A DNA stretch of 12,769 bases from Candidatus Peribacteria bacterium (lineage in GTDB: Bacteria > Patescibacteria > JAEDAM01 > Absconditabacterales > Absconditicoccaceae), in NCBI GenBank assembly GCA_031288635.1, contig JAITQZ010000110.1:1-12769 (forward strand). The letters run 5' to 3'. Both the position numbers and the translations under genes were made by a program. Under the pieces are notes generated by a model. That model was not told the origin of the DNA and ran no database searches. It saw nothing but the letters and a program-made list of their open reading frames with translations. Positions within the stretch are counted from its first letter, which is position 1. The number at the start of each line of letters is the position of its first letter. This document shows, piece after piece, positions 1 to 9,673 of the stretch.

Positions 1-1371
1 ACACATTGCTTTACACGCTAACATTTTGTCATAGGCGAGTCCTTCACAGCTACTGAAACAGGTTTTTACTTTTTCGAGGGCTTTTGCGACATCATTTTCA
101 TCGTCAAACTTGATGTTTCCGGTATCTCCTACTACGTTTCCTGTAGGGAGATTGTTTCCTGTTGCGGGGTCGAGATAAGAGTCAATTTGGTCAATGACTT
201 CTTCTACGTAGTCTTGGTATTCATCGGGGTCGACGTCATCGGCGTTGGGTAGCGTAGGAGTAGTGGTGGGGGTGTCTGTGGGTTCATCAATTTGGTCAAG
301 AGCTCCGATACACATTTGTCCACCGAAGAGGGTCGTTTGTGAAGTAGAAGAAAATCCGTTTTCTGCTGTGCTGTCGAGGAAATCATTAAATTCTGCGTCT
401 TCGTCTGGGCTGATTCCTGGGATGTTTGGTGTGGTTGTCCCTGGTTGTTCGTTGTTTCCTCCTCCTGTAGGAGTGCCATTGTTGTTTGTTCAGCTTTCTT
501 CGTTGTTTCCGTTCCCTCATTGAGTTGTTTCGTTGGTGTTTCCATTTCCTCCGTTGGCGTTTCCGTTTCCTCATTGAGTTTCTGCTCCGTTTCCGCTATT
601 CCCTTTTCGGTTGGGTAAATGGTAGAAGGCGAGCTGATAGGGCTCTTGAATGGATTCAAAAAGGATTTTAGAAATTGCACTGATGTCGTACATTAAGTCA
701 TAGGGGGAATCTTCGAGGGAAGTATTTCGAAATTTATCTTCTCCTACTTGGACAGTTTGGATGGTTTGAGTGTTCTGCTTTCTTTGCATTCCGTCTTTGT
801 ATCGAAAGGTGAATTTTTCTTGGCAACTTGTCATCATATCATTTTTGGCATCGGTAGCGTAATAACATCTATAAAAGCTAGTACAAGCGTTAACTACGGC
901 TCCTGATGTGGGGGTGGTAGAGATGAATTGGTTGGATTTTTGGGCTACGGGGGTTCCGATATTTTTTCTGAAATTCTCATCGAAATAGTAAAGAATTGCG
1001 GAAATCTGTTTTTTGGAGAGGGAGCAGCCTTTCATTTGGAGTTGGGCTGCAATTTCTCCGATTCCTCCGAGGACGAGCTCTGTTTTTTGGTTTTGTAATT
1101 CTTCTACTATGGCTCAGAAAGGGTCTGCAGAGAAATTTGCGTCATAAGACCTTTTTAGGTAACTGTCTTGCTCTCTGGTTGCGATAACTTTATTAAGGTA
1201 GTCTGCAATGCCGGTGTCAAATCCCACTTCTGTACTACCAGAAAAAACCTGACTGCTGGCTATGAGTAATCCGCTTCCTCGTATTAGGCATCGTGTTTTA
1301 AGCTGCTGGGCATTGTACATTTCTGAGCTTTTCGTATAATGTGTAAAAGGGGGTGACGAGTTTGGCTGCAT
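1..1371 (-). CDS. 3' part of a secreted Cys-containing protein with Gly/Asn-rich spacer (partial, runs off left edge)
   Basis: I do not recognise the family. The frame is open from about 1410 (TAG at 1411-1413) to base 1 with only TAA/TAG as stops; internal TGA codons at 1114, 571, 517 and 490 are read as Gly. The product has a mixed helical part, then a spacer of Gly, Asn, Thr and Gln (about 570-420), then an acidic Asp/Glu/Pro-rich part, then a Cys-containing stretch near the edge (CFSSCEG and further Cys). The spacer only makes sense with TGA as Gly, since the TGA codons fall inside Gly/Asn runs. The first ATG codons (1369-1371, 1318-1320) give no signal peptide, so this is probably the continuation of the gene ending at 1298 after a +1 frame change rather than a separate gene. 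Its C-terminus lies outside the window. Confidence 0.7.
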
Positions 1372-2452
1372 ATTGGTCTCTAAATCTGAGTAATTCTTCC
1401 TGATATAACACTAATCCGATATGGAGAGGGTAGGTAATGGCGGTTTGCTGTAAATCGTGGAGGGAGCTTTTTAACGCAGTTTCAAAGAGGTCTCTTTGTT
1501 GGAGGATGCTTTCCATTTCTAGTAGGTAAGGAATTCTTCCTTCTATAGTCTGGGTATTGATGATTTCCTGGAGCCAATAGGTATAAAAGTCTGTAAAAAA
1601 GCGGTAGTTGAGATATTCGTTTACGACGAAATTTGTAAAGTGTTTATTAAGCCCTTTGGTCTGGTCTTCTGAAAGGTGGAGTCAGCACGTGAAGTCGGAA
1701 ACGCTCTCTCCTGTAAGGGTGCAAACTTTGCTTTCTTGGCTTTGTTTGAGGATTTTTTCGTTGTCGAGGAGAACGAGGAATTGGAGCGTTTTATAGAGGA
1801 TTTTTTGGTTATTGTCAATCATTGTTGCTGTTTTTGGGAAGTCTTTTTGGTAGCTATTTCTTTCTGCCTCGTTTTTATGGAAATAGGTTTCAAAGATGCG
1901 AGCAATCCTGTCTTCTTTGGATTTGAAGCTCTCTAAGGAAGAGACCTGTAAGATTTCTGCTTGTTTGATTTTGAAGATGTCGCTCATCAAGGCGAGATAA
2001 ATTTTTGAAGTGTAGCGAGCTAGGTCGCATTGGTTTTGAGCACTCCCTGTTCCAGGGCTGCAAAGGTCTTGGTTGCCTTTGAATTGTTGGAGGGTCAGCT
2101 TTTTTGCGAAATTTTCCTTGAAGAGGTCTTTGGTGAGTTCTTTCATCTCTGCGTCTGAGGTTCGTGTGGCACAGAGAGCACGGAGAAATAAGGAGTTTTT
2201 GGAAGAAAAGTAAAACTGTGTTCCGGTAGAGACTGTACCGGTATAAAGGAATGCTCCATCAGCACTTAATGCATTTTTACAGTATTGATTGATGATTTGG
2301 GTTTTATATTGGGTTTGATATTGCTGTTCGTCAACGCTTACTTTATTGGTTAAGGTAAAAATGGAAGGAAGCAGAGAAGTGTCTATTCCGTAAGAAATTC
2401 CGATGAAACTGGTGGTGAAGAGTATTCATACGAATACAGTTTTTTTTCGCAT
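1298..2452 (-). CDS. 5' part of the same secreted protein, 384 aa, ending at a TAA after an apparent frameshift
   Basis: Start is the ATG at 2450-2452, 20 bp after the stop of the upstream secreted-protein gene, so the two are probably cotranscribed. The N-terminus is a clear signal peptide: MRKK, a hydrophobic stretch to about residue 20, then SYG/IDT. One residue of the hydrophobic core (residue 9, codon at 2426) is TGA read as Gly, and a second TGA occurs at 1682. The mature part is helix-rich with scattered Cys and no motif I recognise. The frame ends at TAA 1298-1300, while the -1-register frame (from about 1410) stays open for another 1.3 kb with similar composition. One base skipped between 1410 and 1301 would join them. 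Candidate places are the C5T4 run near 1343-1351 and the AAAA run near 1333. Could be an assembly error, a decayed gene, programmed shifting or overlapping genes. Exported location is inferred from the signal peptide. Confidence 0.75.
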
Positions 2453-2472
2453 TGGTCTTGTAAAGTAAAAGA

Positions 2473-4068
2473 TTATTTTGGTCTACATCCTTTGTTTCCT
2501 TTGTTACCACATTGGAATTCGCAGATGTCTCCGACGAGTTTGAGGAGTCCGTTTTCGTTGGTTTTTCCTATGAGAGCTTCGATTTCTTTGAGTTGACTGA
2601 TGATTGCGTTGAATTGAAAGGTTTGGTCACTATTATCTGCAATGAGGAAGTCTTGAGTGGTAGCACTGAAGAGCTGTTGGGCTTTTTCTTGTGAGGTAGC
2701 GAAAGCGAGTTGTAAAGAGTCATTGAAGTTTCTGTTGAGTGTCTCGTTGAGAGTGTATGCTATGGTTTGTTTGTCGCTTTCTGAAAGGTTAAGGCTGGAG
2801 AAAGTAGCTTCGTCTTTGCTTTTTCGTTGTGTTCGCCATTCCAACGAACTCACTCAACCGTGTTGTTTATAGTTCTCTTTTAAGTAGTCTATATATTCTT
2901 TAGTAGAAGCGATAGCATTTGTACCTGCTTTTATGCTACTTTCTACGAGAGAGACAGTTTTTTCCCCGATGTCCTTGAGCACTTTTTTTGTGGAAGTAGT
3001 GGGAGTGATGATTCTTCTTCGCCCTTTTGCAGTGGTTTCTGTCATTTTAGAAGTGTCAACACCATAGATGGTTCTGAGTTGTTGTAATTCATCGTCATCA
3101 AAATATTTTTCGGCAACTCCCGGTCTTTTTACGATTTCTGCTCGTGAGGAGCCTTCGAGAAAAGCATTACTAAATCTGATTGCTGCTGCCTTTAAAATGG
3201 TAGTTTCAGCCTGCTTAAATGATGAGCCTACTGCTTTCCCTGCATTACCGATACGAGCAAATGCTCTCTTTCCCATTGTATTACAGCTGTCTATAAATCG
3301 AGCTCCTGCATATTCGCTTCTGAGATTACTGAGAGCTGTTTCGCTAAATGTAGTTCCGTAGAAATTCCCGAGTTTATTGAGCAAGAGTGTACTTCTGAAG
3401 GAGAGAAATTGTTTCACCCCAGCATTCATTCTCATTAGCGAGGTCAGAATTCCTACGTAGGTGGTTTGGTCGTTTCTCACGTTTCCGGTGAAAAGTCCTT
3501 CTTCCACGTATTTTTCCACGATTTTTTGTAATGCTCCTCCGTCCCCTGTGTTATCGAGTTTTGCTATCAGATTTGTGCGTTTTCCGAGGAAGTAGGCGAT
3601 TTGGTTGAGCTTGGTCTCGATTTGGAGCAGACTTTTATAGTCTCTTACTATTGCTCTGTTTTGGAAAAGGATTGCGAAGCCTTCAATGTTGGATACTCCT
3701 ACGGAGACTCCTGCTAAGGCGAGCAGGACGGTAGTGGTGACTGTTGCGGTACCGAGTCTTCTGGAGTTGTTCCAAAGGGTTTGCCGGATGGTATCTAGGA
3801 CACTGTTGTTTGTCGTTGGAAGGTGGAGGACTTTTGAAGTGAAGAGCCCCATTACGCTAAATTCTGCATTGAAAATGTGTTCTCCTAGCACTCCGCCGAG
3901 GAGTGCAGAAGCCATTTCTTGTTGGAATCTTTGATAGAGGAGCATTGTTTCTCCGGGAGCGGCACAGATGTCGGTATCGCTAGTGGATTGAGTATTTTGA
4001 GCAAACAAAAAAACTGGCTGTATCAACAGTAAGAATGTTAAAATGCTGCTCCAGAATTTTGTTTTCAT
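2473..4068 (-). CDS. secreted/surface protein of unknown function, 531 aa
   Basis: Not a family I recognise. The ATG at 4066-4068 starts a textbook signal peptide (MKTK, hydrophobic core to about residue 22, VFLFA before QNT). A second hydrophobic segment at about residues 107-126 could anchor the protein. The rest is mostly helical and basic/polar, with a KGRRR patch. The C-terminus holds Cys residues in a Gly/Asn/Lys context (CEFQCGNKGNKGC). The TGA at 2854-2856 is read as Gly405, in the context KQHG-G-VSSLEW; under the standard code the gene would split into 404- and 126-codon pieces in the same frame. A promoter-like element lies just upstream (4093-4120) with a predicted leader under 20 nt and no Shine-Dalgarno motif. 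The stop is TAA, 20 bp before the next secreted-protein gene, suggesting a two-gene envelope operon. Confidence 0.8.
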
Positions 4069-4092
4069 AGTAGAGGGACGATAAACGTTGTC

Positions 4093-4120
4093 AGTATATA
4101 AACTTTTGGGGGAATTGCAA
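4093..4120 (-). promoter_or_regulatory. candidate sigma70-type promoter for the 531-aa secreted protein
   Basis: Minus-strand TTGCAA (4115-4120), 16-bp spacer, TATACT (4093-4098). The predicted transcript start is near 4086, about 18 nt before the ATG. The same -35 hexamer and spacing occur upstream of the 330-aa gene. Confidence 0.55.
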
Positions 4121-4309
4121 CAAAATTGTTTGTTTGATACTATTGGTGCGTGATTATGTGTTATACATTATTATACATTTTTTTCTTACTAGCCACATAT
4201 CATTATATATTACGATATCATCACGTACTTGTAGACGTGCCGTTAGTATGTCCGATATGAAGAGGACGAAGAGGGGATTTGCTGGCAGAAAATTCTTATT
4301 GAGGTGTCG
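4121..4309. other. intergenic AT-rich stretch between the 330-aa and 531-aa genes
   Basis: No gene seen. It holds AT-rich near-repeats (TTATACAT near 4161 and TTATACATT near 4171) and an interrupted palindrome with arms ATATC/GATAT near 4198-4219. A weak hairpin, CACGT/ACGTG, lies near 4223-4240 and may help end the transcript of the 330-aa gene, but there is no clear T-run after it on the minus strand. Confidence 0.4.
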
Positions 4310-5302
4310 CTATTGGGGTTGGGTTGTTGTGGTGTTGTTTAGTGTTTGTCCTTCATTTGGTTGTGATATTGGTGTGCTTGGTTGTGATATTGGGATTTCT
4401 CCATTGAGATTTTGCTGTTCTGTTGGGGTTTCGGGGGCTTGTATGATGTCTCCGTTAGGATTGAGGATATAGAGAGGTTGCTGATTTTCTCCTTCTTGGA
4501 CTCCTGTTGGAACTTTGGTAAGGTCTTGTACAACGTTAGTAGTTTGGTTGATGACGTTGGTTCAGATTTGTCCAATTTTTGAGTCGGCGATTTTTTCTGA
4601 GACGGAAGAGGTAGCTGATTCTACGGTAGTGCTTACTTTGTCAAATGCATTTTCTCCGAAATTTTGTACGGAAGTAACTGCACCGCTTCCTACGTTTACG
4701 GCTTTGTCAGCTACATTTTCCGTGATATTTACAGCTTTGTCTGCTACGTTTTCAACGGTGTTGGCGATGCCTTGAAAAACGCTACCTCCTACGGGAATGT
4801 CGGCTGCAACGTTACTTACGGTGCCTAGTGTTCCTTTTCCAGCGTCTACGACACCGGTGGCAGCTTGTTTCCCTGCCTCTACGATACCGCTGCCGGCTTG
4901 CATTCCTGCGTTGACGGTAGTTTTTGCAACGTCTTGAATTCCTCCGGTGATGTTTTGTAGAATATTTCCTCCTTGGTTATTTTGTACGGCATTTCCTACA
5001 CCTTCTCCTACAGAGGTTCCGACGTTTATTGCAGTTTGGGCTACTCCTCCGAGGACATTTGCCCCGGTTTGTAGCGTTTTCCCGGCAACATCAGCCATTG
5101 CACCGAATTTAGAGAAAAAGTTTTTTACTTTTCCGAAGAAACCTACAGGTTGAACTGGTGCTGGGGCAGGTGTTTGAGTTGGAGGGATTGGAGCAACGGG
5201 AGTAGTTGGAGCAACGGTTTGGGCTGGTACTGGTTCCGTTTGAGTTGCTACTTGTACAGTTTGTTGAGTAGGGTCTTGTGTTTGTGTTTGGTCAGTCATC
5301 AT
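4310..5302 (-). CDS. LEA/apolipoprotein-like repeat protein with Pro/Gln-rich ends, 330 aa
   Basis: No named family recognised. Start is the first of two tandem ATGs (5297-5302). Residues 1-53 are Gln/Thr/Pro/Val-rich. Next comes a short amphipathic segment (GFFGKVKNFFSKFG). From about residue 70 to 246 the chain is built of Ala/Val/Gly/Asn/Thr-rich amphipathic repeats, including two neighbouring ENVADKAVN units. TGA at 4562-4564 is read as Gly247, after which the frame continues for 83 residues in a Gln/Asn/Pro/Thr-rich tail to TAG at 4310-4312. The tail contains a 21-bp-period duplication (GGTTGTGATATTGG on the plus strand at 4359 and 4380) giving ISQP twice. There is no classical signal peptide. 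Composition resembles LEA-like, phasin-like or apolipoprotein-like surface-binding helices; a lipid- or envelope-associated role is inference only. Confidence 0.75.
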
Positions 5303-5337
5303 TTTAGATTAGGGACTAAAGACTAAAGAAAAGTTCC

Positions 5338-5377
5338 TTGATATTTGCTTAATTATAAGAAAATTTTTGATATTTGC
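5338..5377. repeat. direct repeat TTGATATTTGC flanking the -10 box
   Basis: Two exact 11-bp copies at 5338-5348 and 5367-5377, 29 bp apart, one overlapping the -35 hexamer and the other covering the predicted transcript start. This placement would suit an operator, but no regulator is identified. Confidence 0.4.
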
Positions 5378-5379
5378 AA
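5352..5379 (-). promoter_or_regulatory. candidate sigma70-type promoter for the 330-aa repeat protein
   Basis: Minus-strand TTGCAA (5374-5379), 16-bp spacer, perfect TATAAT (5352-5357). The predicted start near 5345 leaves a leader of about 43 nt without a Shine-Dalgarno motif. Confidence 0.6.
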
Positions 5380-5404
5380 GTTTTTTTGAAGTTTCTTTTG
5401 TTTT

Positions 5405-6652
<1,248 letters not shown>

Positions 6653-6659
6653 AAGGGAA

Positions 6660-6687
6660 TGTATAGGGATTTTCGTAGAAAAAACAA
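6660..6687 (-). promoter_or_regulatory. possible tgt promoter
   Basis: Minus-strand TTGTTT (6682-6687), 16-bp spacer, TATACA (6660-6665). The predicted start falls at or next to the tgt ATG, which would make the mRNA nearly leaderless. The -35 match is poor, so this is tentative. Confidence 0.3.
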
Positions 6688-6739
6688 CTGTAAAGATTAT
6701 GTAGTGTTTTGTTTTTTTTCTGTTCTGTTCTTTTGGAGA

Positions 6740-6757
6740 CCCCGCAGTACTGCGGGG
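6740..6757. repeat. 18-bp perfect palindrome, repeat copy 2
   Basis: CCCCGCAGTACTGCGGGG is a perfect inverted repeat between the divergent tgt and murE genes. It shares its 16-bp core with the palindromes at 11091-11108 and (one mismatch) 6208-6225. The wider flanks do not obviously match the other copies. Confidence 0.75.
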
Positions 6758-6953
6758 CAAAGGACTCTCAAGAGATTTCAGACAGCCTAAGTTGGGGGAT
6801 TGCTATGGGAGAGCGGACTACGAAGCTCAGCAAAAACCCAGAGTGTCCCCTTGGCTTCGCTGGAGTTGAGGATTGCTAGGGAAGGATTGGCTATGGTGGG
6901 ATGGGTGAAATCTCGGTGGGGTTCGTTGTGGTGTGTGGTGTTTATGTTTTCTC

Positions 6954-6981
6954 TTGCCTTTGGGAGTGATTTGAGTATATA
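6954..6981 (+). promoter_or_regulatory. candidate promoter for the murE-htpX-adk operon
   Basis: TTGCCT (6954-6959), 16-bp spacer, TATATA (6976-6981). The predicted start is about 6988, which would favour the ATG at 7030 (leader of about 40 nt) over the GTG at 6991 as the murE start. Confidence 0.4.
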
Positions 6982-7029
6982 GAGGGTATCGTGGAAACAA
7001 AAACAGATTTTTATTTTTCTTTTTGGAGG

Positions 7030-8613
7030 ATGAAACAGTTGATTAAGAAACTTATTGCCTATGATAAACTTTATAACTCATTGAAAGACAGCTTTTGGTA
7101 TCAGAGTTATAAGAAATGGAGGGCTCAGATTGCTGATTATCTCTATGACCATCCGTCGAAAGCATTTTTTATTATTGGGATTACGGGGACGAATGGTAAA
7201 ACGACGACGGTAAATATTTTACATAAAATTCTGAATGAAAATGTAGCTCCGACGGTGGCGATTAGTACGGCGACAATTAAGATTGGTGATGAGGAATTGA
7301 AGAATGAGAAAAAGATGACTTCGTTGGATACGTTTGATTTGCAGCAGCTGTTGGCGACGGCGAAGGAGAAAGGATGTAAAATTGCGATATTAGAAGTGAG
7401 TTCTCAAGGATTAGACCAGTCGAGGTTTGAGGGAATAACTTTTGATTTTGCGGTGTTGACCAATATTACGCAGGACCATTTGGATTATCACGAGAATATG
7501 GAAAACTATGCGGATGCGAAGAAAAAGCTTTTTAAGTATGTGCTCGCGAATGGGAAGGAAAATAAGTATTGTGCGATTTGTGTGGATGATAGGTATGGGA
7601 AAAAGCGGTTTGAAGAGATGGCGTTTGATAAAAAGGTGTCCTTCAGCCTTCAATCTTCTTCTGTGCTTAAAGCGACCAAGGTTGAGGAACATTTGGAGGG
7701 GACGTATTTTGAGTTTTCGTATTTAGGGCAGAAATTTTCTGGGACAACGCAGCTAGTGGGGGCGTATAATGTGAGTAATATTTTGGGGGCGTTGGCAGTG
7801 AGTACAGAAATTGGACTTGATTTGCCATTGGCATTGAAGTCGGTAGAGACGTTCTCCGGAGTGAGTGGAAGAATGGAGCCGGTCTATACTGCTGAAGGGG
7901 TGAAGTATTATGTGGATTTTGCTCATACGCCTGATGGGCTTGAAAAGGCTTTGACGTTTGCAAATCAGAATAAAGAGACTGGAAAGTTGATTGTAGTGTG
8001 TGGAGCTCCGTGAAATAGAGACAAAGAGAAAAGGCCTTTGATGGGGGATATTGCGATGAATTTTGCAGATGTCGTCCTTATTACGGATGATGACCCTGAT
8101 ACCGAAAACAGATTAAAAATTCTGAATGATATGACGAGAAATCTACAGACGGTGTTTATTCCTGATGAGAAGGAGTTGTTTATTATTCCGGAAAGGAGGT
8201 ATGCGATTAAGCTAGCCACGGAGATTGCGAGACCGGGCGATGTGGTGGTGTTGGCGGGGAAAGGGCACGAGTTGGTGCAGCTTACGAATTTTGGGAAAAG
8301 GAATTGGAGTGATAAGCAGGTGTTGATTGAGATTTTACAGTCTCAAGGAAAGCAGATTTTGGCTACGGCTGCGATTAAACAGCGTTTTCTGGAGGAATTG
8401 AAACATCAGCATAATCCTAGTCATTTGACGCCAGAGACGTATTATTCTGGGGTGCCGTCTGTGTTGGGGCGTGGTGTTGGCGGGGGTGTTGATGGGCGTG
8501 TTAATGATGGACGTGTTAGTGTTGATGGTGGGCGTGATGTTGGTGGACGCCCTAATGGGGTGTCCCTACAGGAGAAACCGATGGTTTCTGGGATGTTCAA
8601 ACCTATAGGGTAA
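7030..8613 (+). CDS. murE: MurE-type Mur ligase (UDP-MurNAc-tripeptide synthetase), 527 aa
   Basis: ATP-dependent cytoplasmic ligase that adds the third residue to UDP-MurNAc-dipeptide in peptidoglycan synthesis. Marks: P-loop GTNGKTTT (residues 53-60), SSQGLDQSRF, NITQDHLDYH, the SGRMEPV segment, YVDFAHTPDGLEKAL, GAP-G-NRDKEKRPLMG and AGKGHE. TGA at 8011-8013 is read as Gly328, the conserved Gly just before (D/N)RD; under the standard code the gene would be split. The N-terminal substrate domain is short, about 50 residues before the P-loop. The position of the mDAP-specificity motif DNPR reads DDPD (354-357), so the third residue cannot be assigned to DAP. A Gly/Val/Asp/Arg-rich tail (about 475-515) extends past the normal end. 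I prefer the ATG at 7030 (MKQLIKKL); a GTG at 6991 with an upstream GAGG would add 13 residues. First gene of an operon with htpX and adk. Confidence 0.93.
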
Positions 8614-8644
8614 ATTTTGTTTTTTATTCTTTTTCTTTTACCAT

Positions 8645-9646
8645 ATGGCTTTTGCAGGACTTCAGGAGTTCAAAGCGAGTAATGAGAGGAAAACGGTATT
8701 TTTGGTGTTGATGTTTCCGATTCTGTTATTCTTCTGTTTTTGGGTGGCGATGGCGGTGAGTACGTTGGGGCAGGAGAGTTTGAATATGGCGAGCCGAGCG
8801 GAAAGATTTGATGTTGGACTGAAGATGACGAAATTCTTTTTTCCAGTGGTCTTGGTGGTTGTCGTGATTTGGGGGGTAATTGTGTTTTTTTTCCAAAAGC
8901 AGTTGATGTTTAAGTTTGCTGGGGCGAAGGAATTGACGAGAAAAGAAAATCCTGAACTGTACAATGTGGTGGAAAATCTCTGTATTTCGAGAGGGCTGCC
9001 GATACCGAAAATCTGAATTATTCCTACTCCTGGGCGTAATGCGTTTGCTACTGGATGGAGGATGAGCGATTCGTGGATTGTCTTTACTGAAGGGTTGGTT
9101 AATGCCTTGGATAAGAGAGAGATTGAGGCGGTAGCTGCTCACGAATTGACGCATTTGATTAATAAAGATTCTTTGTTGATGTTGGTGGCTGTGGTGTTTG
9201 TGGGGGTGATTTCTTTGGTTGGAGAAGTATTAATCAGAGTGAAGGCAGGTGGAAATAGTAAAGATGATAAAGGGGGAGCAGGGCTGTTTTTGGTAGGGTT
9301 AGCATTTCTCGTTTTAGGGTATGTGGTGTATCCATTAATAAAGTTGTCGATTTCGAGAAAAAGGGAGTTTTTAGCGGATGCGGGGGCAGTGGAATTGACC
9401 AAGGATAATGATGCGATGATTTCTGCTTTGAGGAAGATTTCTGGGAATTCGTTCTTACCCAAAGCGGAAAAAAATATTGCGAGTTTTTTTATTGATAGTC
9501 CGTGAATTAATCATTCTGATTGGCATAGTCCTTATGAGACTCAGCGAGAGCATAGTTATGAGAAAAGGAGAACGCTGAAGAAATCTTCGATTTGGGATTC
9601 GCACCCGAGTATTGAGGAGAGGATTGCGGTGTTGCAGCAGGTGTAG
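8645..9646 (+). CDS. htpX: HtpX-like M48 membrane metalloprotease, 333 aa
   Basis: Integral-membrane zinc protease expected to cut misfolded membrane proteins. Two membrane segments lie near residues 21-43 and 63-83, and two more follow the active site (about 178-201 and 213-235). Zinc motif HELTH is at residues 166-170 with the third ligand in REFLADA (Glu241). The PKI-G-IIPTPGRNAFATG segment is typical of the family; its Gly is TGA at 9014-9016, matching the Gly of VGIY in E. coli HtpX. A second TGA at 9503-9505 gives DSP-G-INHSDWHS, followed by the usual C-terminal HPSIEERI before TAG. Without UGA as Gly the protein would lose the catalytic motif or its C-terminus. Start is the ATG at 8645, 31 bp after murE, with a T-rich leader and no Shine-Dalgarno motif. 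Confidence 0.93.
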
Positions 9647-9673
9647 TTTTTTTTAGTTTTTAATATAGTTATA

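Larger units (their letters stand above)
6653..6953. other. divergent intergenic region between tgt and murE
   Basis: No supported gene. Short open frames here (for example from 6800) lack family signals and start sites. The stretch holds the palindrome at 6740-6757 and three related GGATTG-containing strings (6797, 6870, 6884) of unknown meaning. The 6781-6900 part is richer in G than the flanks and could be decayed mobile DNA. No tRNA, tmRNA or RNase P motif was recognised. Confidence 0.4.

Noticed and set aside
4134..4472. Plus-strand open frame of 112 codons with hydrophobic N-terminus
   Set aside because: Overlaps the tail of the minus-strand 330-aa gene; no family signal or start support. 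Most likely antisense shadow.
6800..6982. Plus-strand 60-codon frame upstream of murE
   Set aside because: TTG start, no ribosome site, no recognisable sequence, and it covers the candidate murE promoter.
6991..7029. GTG at 6991 as the murE start
   Set aside because: It would be almost leaderless from the candidate promoter, and MKQLIKKL at 7030 looks like a normal start for this group. Not fully excluded because a GAGG precedes the GTG.
6653..7029. tRNA or other structured RNA in the tgt-murE gap
   Set aside because: No cloverleaf, T-loop consensus, or RNase P/SRP/tmRNA signature could be assembled by eye.
8011..8013. TGA in murE as a real stop, making murE a pseudogene
   Set aside because: The frame continues with NRDKEKRPLMG, the next conserved MurE block, and the same pattern recurs at conserved Gly positions in other genes.
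9014..9016. TGA as selenocysteine or tryptophan
   Set aside because: Too many TGA codons in unrelated genes, no SECIS-like context, and the aligned family residues I can recall are Gly.
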